5,168 bases of DNA. Origin: Clostridia bacterium (GTDB lineage Bacteria > Bacillota > Clostridia > Christensenellales > Pumilibacteraceae). A model generated the notes under the pieces. That model saw only the letters and a list, made by a program, of their open reading frames with translations, was not told where the DNA came from and did not search any database. Numbering within the stretch: position 1 is the stretch's first letter; each line of letters opens with the position of its first letter. The stretch spans positions 1 through 5,168 of the forward strand of contig CAAFIN010000158.1 in NCBI GenBank assembly GCA_900762945.1. Reading direction: 5' to 3'. A program made the position numbers and the translations under genes. Positions 1 to 5,168 of this stretch are shown in pieces.

Positions 1-21
1 AGAAACAACCGAATTTACAGC

Positions 22-61
22 AAAAACCCGACCGGAACGTTCGTCGATCCGATCGGGTTTT
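22..61 (-). terminator. Intrinsic terminator of the DUF1846 gene
   Basis: Just after the TAA at 86-88, the minus strand carries a hairpin with 14-bp arms (61-48 and 36-23) that pair throughout, with one G-U wobble. The loop is 11 nt, and the 3' arm ends in a run of five U. The core of the stem is AAAACCCGAUCGGA against UCCGGUCGGGUUUU. This is a textbook Rho-independent terminator. It lies 25 nt past the natural stop of the broken gene, so the original transcription unit boundary survives although the coding sequence does not. The A-rich 5' arm would also give a U-tract in the + direction, but no + strand gene is seen to need it. Confidence 0.88.
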
Positions 62-415
62 GTGTTGTTATTCCTTATTACAACGTTATGATCTGTGGTA
101 GAGTTTTTTGCTCTGATAGCGCGCGTCGGTGGCGAGATGAACGCCCAACTTTTTCAGAACGTTTACGTCCACCTGCGACAGAATCACGGTCGAATGCATT
201 TCAAGTCCGCGAAGCTTGGGAAGTTGTTGCATAGCGAGCATTGCCGTCGGGCTCGTCACCGCGCAAATAGAAAGCGCGATAAGAATTTCGTCGATGTGAA
301 GTCTGGGGTTGCCGTTTCCGAGATGTTTGGTTTTCAGAACCTGGATAGGCTCGATAACCGCGGGCTAAAGAAGCAGAACGTCGTCGCGGATTCCGGCGAG
401 TACTTTGAGCGCGTT

Positions 416-470
416 GAGAAGCAACGCCGAACTTGCGCCGAGAAGCAACGCCGAACTTGCGCCGAGAAGC
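416..470 (-). repeat. 24-bp direct tandem repeat, 2.3 copies
   Basis: Positions 416-439 and 440-463 are identical, and 464-470 begins a third copy. On the coding strand the unit encodes LLGASSAL, so the DUF1846 protein reads LLGASSALLLGASSALLLNA where the family has a single copy of this segment. The length is a multiple of three, so the frame is kept. The likely origin is slipped-strand replication or a recent small duplication; the absence of any divergence between copies suggests it is recent. Confidence 0.95.
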
Positions 471-1188
471 GACAAGGTTTTGCCGGTGATTACGGTACCG
501 TCGTCAAGCTGAAGCGCGGCTGCCGGCGCACCCGTTTCCTCTTCCTTCTTCTGCGCCGCCCCGACAACCGGTCTGTCCGACAGGTCAAGCCCGGACTGTT
601 TCATCAGAAGTTTGGTTTTGAATACCGCCTCTTCCCCGACTTTATCCTGCAAATTGTCGCAAAGCGTCTGCAAGTAACGCCGTATAATTTCGTTGTTTGC
701 GGCTTTACATACCGCCTCGTCGTCGAAAATGCAGTTGCCTGCCATGTTTACGCACATATCGGTGGGCGACTTATACGGACTCTCGCCGTAAATGCGCTCG
801 AAAATATTGTTGAGTACGGGAAAAATTTCGACGTCGCGGTTGTAGTTTACGGTCGTAACGCCGTAAGCTTCGAGGTGGAACGGATCGATCATATTTACGT
901 CGTTAAGATCGGCGGTTGCCGCTTCGTAAGCAATGTTTACGGGGTGTTTGAGAGGCAGATTCCAGATCGGGAAAGTCTCGAATTTCGCGTAGCCCGCTTT
1001 GATTCCGCGTCTGTGGTCGTGATACAACTGACTGAGACACGTTGCCATTTTACCGCTCCCGGGTCCCGGTGCGGTTACGACGATAAGTTCGCGCTCGGTT
1101 TCTATGTAGTCGTTTTTACCGTATCCCTCGTCGCTGACGATGTGCGCCACGTCGTAGGGGTACCCTTCGATCGGATAATGACGATAGG

Positions 1189-1195
1189 TTTTTTT
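1189..1195 (-). other. Frameshift site: A7 run in the DUF1846 gene
   Basis: The coding strand reads GGC GTA AAA AAA CCT at 1200-1186. Upstream of the run the family-like frame is the one starting at 1599; downstream (ACC TAT CGT CAT TAT, giving TYRHY) it is the frame displaced by -1. Five or eight A residues would restore a continuous frame; five gives GVKTYRHY, which fits the spacing I recall for the family best. The run also forms A_AAA_AAA in the zero frame, a pattern known to allow -1 ribosomal slippage, but I see no Shine-Dalgarno-like stimulator upstream and no convincing strong structure downstream. Mutation or homopolymer miscount is more likely than programmed recoding. Confidence 0.9.
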
Positions 1196-1628
1196 ACGCC
1201 GAGCGATTTAAGCTTGTGCTCGAACTGAACCGCTCTCGCCTGCCCGCAGAATTGCGTGAGAACGACGCTGCCGACAAAAAGATCGACGGATCGGAACGCG
1301 TCGATAAGCCGAAGAACGTCAAGATCGTAAGTTATACCGAGATCTCCGCGAATCTTGTTTTTTTCGAGGACTTGCGAACTGACGACGATAACGATTTCGG
1401 CGTGGTCTTTGAGTTTGAGCAGCATTTTGAGTTTGCTGTCCGGCTGAAAACCCAGCAGAACGCGCGACGCATGATAATCGTCGAACAGTTTGCCGCCGAA
1501 TTCGAGATAAAGTTTGCCGCCGAACTTCGCGATACGCTCGCGGATATGTTCGGACTGCGTTTTTACGTACTTGTCGTTATCAAATCCTATCTTCGTCATA
1601 TGTACTCCTCAAAAATAACGTCTTTTTC

Positions 1629-1656
1629 ATTATACCACGCCGCGAAAAAAAGACAA
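1629..1656 (-). promoter_or_regulatory. Sigma-A type extended -10 promoter of the DUF1846 gene
   Basis: On the minus strand a perfect TATAAT (1634-1629) is preceded by TGG, giving the extended -10 pattern TGnTATAAT. A -35-like TTGTCT (1656-1651, 4 of 6 matches to TTGACA) lies 16 nt upstream. The predicted transcript start is near 1622, giving a leader of about 22 nt that contains GAGGAG (1610-1605) before the ATG at 1599. An AT-rich tract at about 1681-1697 lies further upstream. All elements look intact, so the broken gene is probably still transcribed. Confidence 0.8.
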
Positions 1657-1747
1657 TCGTTTGAGCCGCCGCCGAAACCGAAATTTATTTTATTTTCGTA
1701 CGGCTTTCGGGTAAGGAAAATTTCGACGATCGGAGATAACGCAACGG

Positions 1748-1784
1748 AAAAACCTCGACGTTTCGTAAGCTCCGCCGAGGTTTT
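1748..1784 (-). terminator. Intrinsic terminator of the DUF5107-TPR gene
   Basis: Eleven bases past the TAA at 1796-1798 the minus strand forms AAAACCUCGGCG paired with CGUCGAGGUUUU, a 12-bp stem with one G-U pair and a 12-nt loop, followed by five U in all. The + strand version also ends in UUUU (1781-1784) followed by an AU-rich stretch, so it could work in both directions, though no convergent gene exists. It separates the large upstream gene from the DUF1846 gene, which has its own promoter. The stretch 1657-1747 between the terminator and that promoter holds nothing else that I can identify. Confidence 0.88.
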
Positions 1785-1795
1785 GTATATACGTA

Positions 1796-4700
1796 TTAAC
1801 GTTTTTGCGACGATAAGCCGCGGAGGACGGTATCGAACAGGTAGAGGTTGAAGTCTGCCGAGTCGATTTTGCGGGCGTCGGAGGCGTAAGCGATCGCCTT
1901 TTCTTTTTCGCCACGGGCGAGGTGTCCGAACGCGCACATCATACTTCCCGTAAGAACGTGCGCTTTTAGGATATCGTAGCCGAACGGCGGGTACGCGGGC
2001 GAGCCGACTCCGTAATAGTCGTTTACGTCGGCGTTTTCGATTCTGTTTTCGCCGATGGCGATCATCTCGTTGGCAAGACCGATCGCTCTGCTCTCTTCGC
2101 CGCGGGCGCGGTACGCGAGCGTTTGCCAGTAACTGTGGATCGTGGGCGCGCCTTTGGTGGAAACCGCATCGCCGAGGAACTTCGCCGAAACCGCCCCGTC
2201 GGTGGTTGCGAGCGCGTAATACAGGGGCGCGTCGTTGACGAAGTAGTTTTTCTCTTCGCCGTAGTTAAGCGGAAACACGAGACCGGATTCGAGGATTTCC
2301 GTACGCTTTTTCGCATCTTTTTCGACAAGCCCGCGAAGAAGATACAGCCACGCGTGGTGCTGGGTGAGGTTACCCTCGCCGCCCTCGTACGTGTGGAAAC
2401 GGTGCCCGTCGAGAACCGCTTTCGCCTTTTCGTACTCGCCCTTTTCGGTTAAAAGAACCGAGTATTGCAAGGTGCAATCGTCACGCGTTGCGACGAGGTC
2501 GGGATCCGATTCGTAAAGCGCGAGGCGCTCGTCGATCGGAAGGTCGAGGCTCTTGTAAAGTTGGGTAAGTTCAAAGAAGATACGACCGCTTTCGGGCATA
2601 AGGCGACGGGCGGTTTCAAGGCTCTTGCGGGCAAGCGCGGGCTTGTCGAGGTGGTCGTAATACGCGAGCGAAAGGTTGCGGTACGCCGGCGCGAAATCGA
2701 GCGATTTAACCGTCTTTTCCCACGCTTTTGCCGCTTCTATATAACGCTCGAACGAATACAGAAGGCAGCCGAGATAGTACGAAGCCATAGGCGTTCCGGC
2801 GGCTTTAAGTACGGCGATACTTTCGATACGCGACGGGAAAGCGTACTGCCACGGACTTGCGTCGGCGGCTTTAAGGTACTCTTTACGTTTTGCGCCGCGG
2901 GTGAGGTATGCGAGGTAATAGAACTTGCCTGCTCCGTCGTCTGCCGCTTCGAGCGTTTTTACGGCAAGATCGGTAAGACCGAAATCGGAAAGTTCTACGG
3001 CAAACTCGATTGCTCTTCTCGTATCGCGGGGATTCGGAATAAACAGCGGATCGGCGGTTTTTATATCCTCTGTCGCCTTGTTGTCGCCGGTAAGGATCGC
3101 GAGCGCGTAACGGGCACGAAGGTCGCGTACGTTGGTTTCGAGCGCGAGGCGAAGGAAGTCGACCGCCTGCGATTTGTCTCCGCGTTTCGATGCGATTTTC
3201 GCGAGCAGATAGTATGCTGCGGTGCGGTTTGCGTAACTCCAGACTGCCGAATACGCGTCGTCGAACGCGCCTTTTTCGTCACCGAGGCGGAATTTGCAAA
3301 GCGCGCGGCGGTAGAACGCGGACGTGTCGTCGGGGTTTGCGTTTCGAAGCCGTTGGCGATCGAGCGCGGTCGTATAGTAAGCGATTGCCTCTTCGAACAT
3401 TCCTCTGTCGTAGCAAAGGTCGCCCATTGCCTGATTGCAGCGAATATCGTTTTTGTCGCGGCGGAGCGCTTCGATAAAATAATCCTCGGGACGGTACGCG
3501 AAGTGCTTGTACTGGCGAAGGTGCGTGCCGTGAATCCAGAGTTCTTCGAGGGACGAAATCTCGGACGGCTTGGGCGCGGGCTTGCGGGGTTCGACCGGTT
3601 TTTTGCCCTGTTTTACGATGGGCGAATACTCGATAACCGTTTCGTTTCCGCGTTTTACGGTAACGCAAAGGTCGTTGAAATCGCCGTCGAAATCCACGGT
3701 CGCGGTAAACGGTTTTTCGGGCGAAATTTCGGTTTTGTCCGTATAAATCGTTTTGTTTCCGGCGGTAAGAGTTACGGTGAACTTGCCTTTCGACGTGGAA
3801 TAATATCCGATAAACGCGCCGTTATCTGTCTTTTCGAGGTTGATTGCTCCCTTTTCGGTTGCGCGTTTTACTTCGCCGATTTCTTTTACTGGGTACCAGA
3901 ACTGATCGAAAATCTTGGTTTCGTGCGGTGCGATCCACGTAAAATCGGGCTGATTGTCGGTATACACGCCCGTCATAAGTTCTATGTAACGCGTGCCGTC
4001 GTCGGTGAGGTTGGCACACCACTTGCGACCGAAATTGCAGTTGCCCCACGTCCAGAGTTTTTTTCCGGGCGAAACGTGATGATTCGCGATAGTGACGATA
4101 CCCGCTTTTTTGCCGTTGTCGTAACCGGAAACGAAGTCCTCGTCGCTTTGCCCGCGCGAAATCATCATCGAAGTCGGAACCATTATGTTTTTGTGATGAT
4201 GAATATCGGTGCCTTTGCCGTAATCGAACGGGCGCGCGGTTTTGTAAACGCCGCTCGCGACCGGCCATTCGAGAATCGCCCTGCGGTCGTGGTCGTTTAC
4301 CGATTCGACGTCCGGCGGGAATACGACGTCGTAATCGTCGTTGATCCCTACGGCGAGATTCGCCCACCACATAAAGGGACGTTCGACGCTCGTGCCATTA
4401 TACACGGTAACGCGGGCGCGAAGGCAGTTCGTACCGGAAATAAGCGACAACTCGGTCATACCTTTAAGACCGTAGAAATAATCGGTTTCGCCCATGACGG
4501 CGCGTTTGTCGTCGCCGCTGCCTACGATTGCCCATTCGGCGGGCATGAACGTCGTGGGACGGTGGTGCTGGGGATAGTTGAATTCGATACCGCCCGACAC
4601 CCACGGTCCTGCCAGACCTACCATTGCGGGTTTGATGACTTTATTCGTATAAACGTATTCGTATCCGTTGGTTTTATCGACCGCGCCGTGAACTTTGCCG

Positions 4701-4930
4701 CCGATTTCGGGGAGAAGTTCCACTCTCACCCAGTCGTTTTCGAGAACGATCGCCTCGTACTCGCGGTTGTCGTCGCGTTCATATCCGATTGCGGACGTGT
4801 ACGGAATGGGATAAACCTTGCCGCTTGCGCCCTGATAGGGACGTTTTTCAAAATACATCGGCAACGGCTCGGGATCACCTACCGGATAGGTGGGAATAAC
4901 GATTTTCTCTTTTCTTACACTTGTCTTCAT
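1796..4930 (-). CDS. DUF5107 domain protein with C-terminal TPR repeats
   Basis: This is an intact 1044-residue protein with no signal peptide or membrane segment, so it is probably cytoplasmic. Residues about 40-350 match my recollection of DUF5107. ENDWVRVELLPEIGGKV (64-80) has the look of the galactose-mutarotase-like fold (aldose epimerases and related sugar-acting proteins). The conserved-looking GPWVSGGIEFNYPQHHRP (108-125), DIHHHKN (242-248) and WTWGNCNFGRKW (293-304) could line a carbohydrate pocket. Residues about 375-440 are beta-rich, and 440-456 is a Lys/Pro linker. From about 460 to the end the protein is helical repeats: TPR-like units are clearest at 479-523, 535-600, 713-778 and 815-845. 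DUF5107 followed by TPRs is a known arrangement. No reaction is established; binding or processing of a sugar is inference from fold alone. The ATG at 4930 is backed by AGAGAGG 9 nt upstream (4946-4940) and a strong promoter. The gene is monocistronic by its own promoter and terminator. Family call is fairly sure, function open. Confidence 0.88.
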   Translation of the reverse strand: MKTSVRKEKIVIPTYPVGDPEPLPMYFEKRPYQGASGKVYPIPYTSAIGYERDDNREYEAIVLENDWVRVELLPEIGGKVHGAVDKTNGYEYVYTNKVIKPAMVGLAGPWVSGGIEFNYPQHHRPTTFMPAEWAIVGSGDDKRAVMGETDYFYGLKGMTELSLISGTNCLRARVTVYNGTSVERPFMWWANLAVGINDDYDVVFPPDVESVNDHDRRAILEWPVASGVYKTARPFDYGKGTDIHHHKNIMVPTSMMISRGQSDEDFVSGYDNGKKAGIVTIANHHVSPGKKLWTWGNCNFGRKWCANLTDDGTRYIELMTGVYTDNQPDFTWIAPHETKIFDQFWYPVKEIGEVKRATEKGAINLEKTDNGAFIGYYSTSKGKFTVTLTAGNKTIYTDKTEISPEKPFTATVDFDGDFNDLCVTVKRGNETVIEYSPIVKQGKKPVEPRKPAPKPSEISSLEELWIHGTHLRQYKHFAYRPEDYFIEALRRDKNDIRCNQAMGDLCYDRGMFEEAIAYYTTALDRQRLRNANPDDTSAFYRRALCKFRLGDEKGAFDDAYSAVWSYANRTAAYYLLAKIASKRGDKSQAVDFLRLALETNVRDLRARYALAILTGDNKATEDIKTADPLFIPNPRDTRRAIEFAVELSDFGLTDLAVKTLEAADDGAGKFYYLAYLTRGAKRKEYLKAADASPWQYAFPSRIESIAVLKAAGTPMASYYLGCLLYSFERYIEAAKAWEKTVKSLDFAPAYRNLSLAYYDHLDKPALARKSLETARRLMPESGRIFFELTQLYKSLDLPIDERLALYESDPDLVATRDDCTLQYSVLLTEKGEYEKAKAVLDGHRFHTYEGGEGNLTQHHAWLYLLRGLVEKDAKKRTEILESGLVFPLNYGEEKNYFVNDAPLYYALATTDGAVSAKFLGDAVSTKGAPTIHSYWQTLAYRARGEESRAIGLANEMIAIGENRIENADVNDYYGVGSPAYPPFGYDILKAHVLTGSMMCAFGHLARGEKEKAIAYASDARKIDSADFNLYLFDTVLRGLSSQKR

Positions 4931-4935
4931 AATAA

Positions 4936-4985
4936 AAAACCTCTCTTAGCGTTACAATCATTATAAACGAAAAAAGAGAGATTTT
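4936..4985. repeat. Imperfect inverted repeat spanning the DUF5107 gene promoter
   Basis: Positions 4936-4947 (AAAACCTCTCTT) and 4974-4985 (AAGAGAGATTTT) are reverse complements at 11 of 12 positions, with a 26-nt gap. Relative to the minus-strand gene, one arm covers the end of the -35 box and part of the spacer. The other arm covers the Shine-Dalgarno site, and TATAAT lies between them. The upstream arm precedes the predicted transcript start near 4953, so the repeat cannot fold in the mRNA made from this promoter; if it has a role it would act as DNA, for example as a pair of operator half-sites. The arms are low in complexity, so chance is a real alternative. Confidence 0.45.
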
Positions 4986-4988
4986 CAA
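4960..4988 (-). promoter_or_regulatory. Sigma-A promoter of the DUF5107-TPR gene
   Basis: The minus strand shows TTGAAA (4988-4983, 5 of 6 matches to TTGACA), exactly 17 nt of spacer, and a perfect TATAAT (4965-4960). The predicted start is near 4953, giving a leader of about 22 nt with AGAGAGG as ribosome binding site. This is close to consensus, so expression may be high unless repressed. The overlapping inverted repeat is a candidate operator. Confidence 0.85.
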
Positions 4989-5010
4989 GACAATAATTTA
5001 TCGGTTTTAT

Positions 5011-5036
5011 CCGCCGAAATATGTCTTTTCGGACGG
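5011..5036 (-). terminator. Weak hairpin after the HTH gene, possible terminator
   Basis: Just past the TGA at 5041-5043 the minus strand can fold CCGUCCGAAA against UUUCGGCGG, a 9-bp stem with one bulged U and a 7-nt loop. It is followed by AUAAAACC rather than a U-tract, so it is not a canonical intrinsic terminator in this direction. It may terminate weakly, stabilise the 3' end, or be incidental. The remaining bases up to the DUF5107 promoter hold nothing else that I recognise. Confidence 0.35.
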
Positions 5037-5040
5037 GTTT

Positions 5041-5168
5041 TCAGTCGAATTTCAAGCCGTAGAATCTAAGAGTCTCCACGAGCCTGCGCTTGGATTGAAG
5101 GCCCGAATTTACAAGCATGGCGTGTATACGGTACTTTACCGTATTTACCGCGAGATTTTCGATTTCCG
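5041..5168 (-). CDS. C-terminal end of a LuxR/GerE-type HTH regulator (partial)
   Basis: The minus strand is open from the window edge (first full codon at 5166) to TGA at 5041-5043, giving 41 residues. Within these, NTVKYRIHAML followed by SGLQSKRRLVETLRFYGL fits the recognition helix and last helix of LuxR/GerE DNA-binding domains, which typically show TVKxHxxxIxxKLGVxSRxxLV and then a short tail. The start and any N-terminal receiver or ligand-binding domain lie outside the window, so it cannot be said whether this is a response regulator or a standalone regulator. The spacing before TVK looks slightly unusual, and only part of the HTH is visible, so the family call is moderate. It lies 110 bp upstream of the DUF5107-TPR gene on the same strand and is a candidate regulator of it, by position only. 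Confidence 0.62.
   Translation of the reverse strand, partial: EIENLAVNTVKYRIHAMLVNSGLQSKRRLVETLRFYGLKFD

Larger units (their letters stand above)
86..1599 (-). pseudogene. Disrupted DUF1846 (UPF0371) family protein
   Basis: The translation matches the DUF1846/UPF0371 family along its whole length, recognised from memory of the family. Landmarks include KLYLEFGGKLFDDYHASRV near residue 30-47, GDLGITYDLDVLRLIDAFRS near 85-104, the P-loop-like APGPGSGKMATCLSQLYH near 176-193, FETFPIWNLPLKHPVN, ATADLNDVNMIDPFHLEAYG, and near the end NPRLHIDEILIALSIC and HSTVILSQVD. Function is not established for the family; members are cytoplasmic and about 495 residues long. Three lesions break this copy. The frame shifts at the A-run 1189-1195 after codon 137, and the unshifted frame stops at 1102. 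A 24-bp unit is duplicated at 416-470, adding 8 residues. A TAG at 365-367 precedes 92 further family-like codons ending at TAA 86-88. Frame-corrected length would be about 503-504 residues, or 495-496 without the duplication. The start ATG at 1597-1599 is supported by GAGGAG 5 nt upstream (1605-1610). The GTG at 1150 is not a true start, because family-like residues (YRHYPIEGYPYD) precede it. Sequencing or assembly error is an alternative for the A-run, less so for all three lesions. Confidence 0.88.

Noticed and set aside
416..470. A CRISPR-like repeat
   Set aside because: The copies are directly adjacent with no spacers, number only 2.3, and lie within a coding sequence.
365..1150. A separate 261-residue gene starting at GTG 1150
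   Set aside because: Family-like residues continue upstream of the GTG in the same frame (YRHYPIEGYPYD), so this is the middle of the DUF1846 gene after the frameshift, not an independent gene.
95..1228. A 377-codon open frame on the + strand across the DUF1846 locus
   Set aside because: It is the antisense shadow of the broken gene. Its repeated segment is just the 24-bp duplication read backwards, and the minus strand matches a known family throughout.
1102..1599. A complete small 165-residue protein
   Set aside because: Residues 1-137 match the DUF1846 N-terminus, but the last 28 residues are out-of-frame translation after the A-run and resemble nothing in the family.
1690..1937. Short minus-strand open frames overlapping the end of the DUF5107 gene and the intergenic region
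   Set aside because: They lie in other frames over real coding sequence and the terminator, are rich in Arg/Pro/Ser as shadow translations are, and lack a ribosome binding site.
3822..4370. A 182-codon minus-strand frame within the DUF5107 gene
   Set aside because: It is an alternate frame of an intact gene, with an Arg-rich composition typical of out-of-frame reading and no family resemblance.
2465..4966. An 833-codon open frame on the + strand, antisense to the DUF5107-TPR gene
   Set aside because: It mirrors the codon usage of the real gene, whose rare use of TTA, CTA and TCA leaves few stops on the opposite strand. The protein has no recognisable domain, no ribosome binding site was seen at its start, and it would run through the promoter of the real gene.

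Overview
All recognisable genes in this window lie on the minus strand, so transcription runs from the right edge towards the left. Base composition is roughly balanced. Signals are of the Gram-positive type: purine-rich Shine-Dalgarno sites (GAGGAG, AGAGAGG), sigma-A style promoters with perfect TATAAT boxes, and GC-rich hairpins with U-tracts. Together with the gene families, this suggests a Firmicutes (Bacillota) bacterium, perhaps an uncultured clostridial gut lineage. That placement is inference; no taxonomic marker is present.

Layout in transcription order. (1) Right edge, 5168-5041: the last 41 codons of a gene whose C-terminus resembles a LuxR/GerE helix-turn-helix. (2) 5040-4931: a short intergenic region with a weak hairpin, then a strong promoter (TTGAAA-17-TATAAT) inside a long imperfect inverted repeat. 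(3) 4930-1796: one large intact gene encoding a 1044-residue cytoplasmic protein with an N-terminal DUF5107 (galactose-mutarotase-like) region, a beta-rich segment, a Pro/Lys linker and a long TPR-type helical repeat region. It ends in a clear intrinsic terminator. (4) 1795-1600: intergenic, with that terminator and a separate extended -10 promoter. (5) 1599-86: a DUF1846 (UPF0371) gene that is broken. It has a frameshift at a 7-A run, an exact 24-bp in-frame tandem duplication and an in-frame TAG 92 codons before the natural end. Its promoter, ribosome binding site and terminator all look intact, and sequence on both sides of each lesion still matches the family closely, so the inactivation looks recent (or is partly assembly error). 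(6) 85-1: its terminator and a few further bases.

Each gene has its own promoter and/or terminator, so this looks like a row of separately transcribed genes rather than one operon. The one plausible functional link is the LuxR-type regulator just upstream of the DUF5107-TPR gene. I see no mobile element, CRISPR array, tRNA or rRNA. The most informative observation is the decaying DUF1846 gene, including the question of whether its A-run or UAG is recoded rather than simply mutational.
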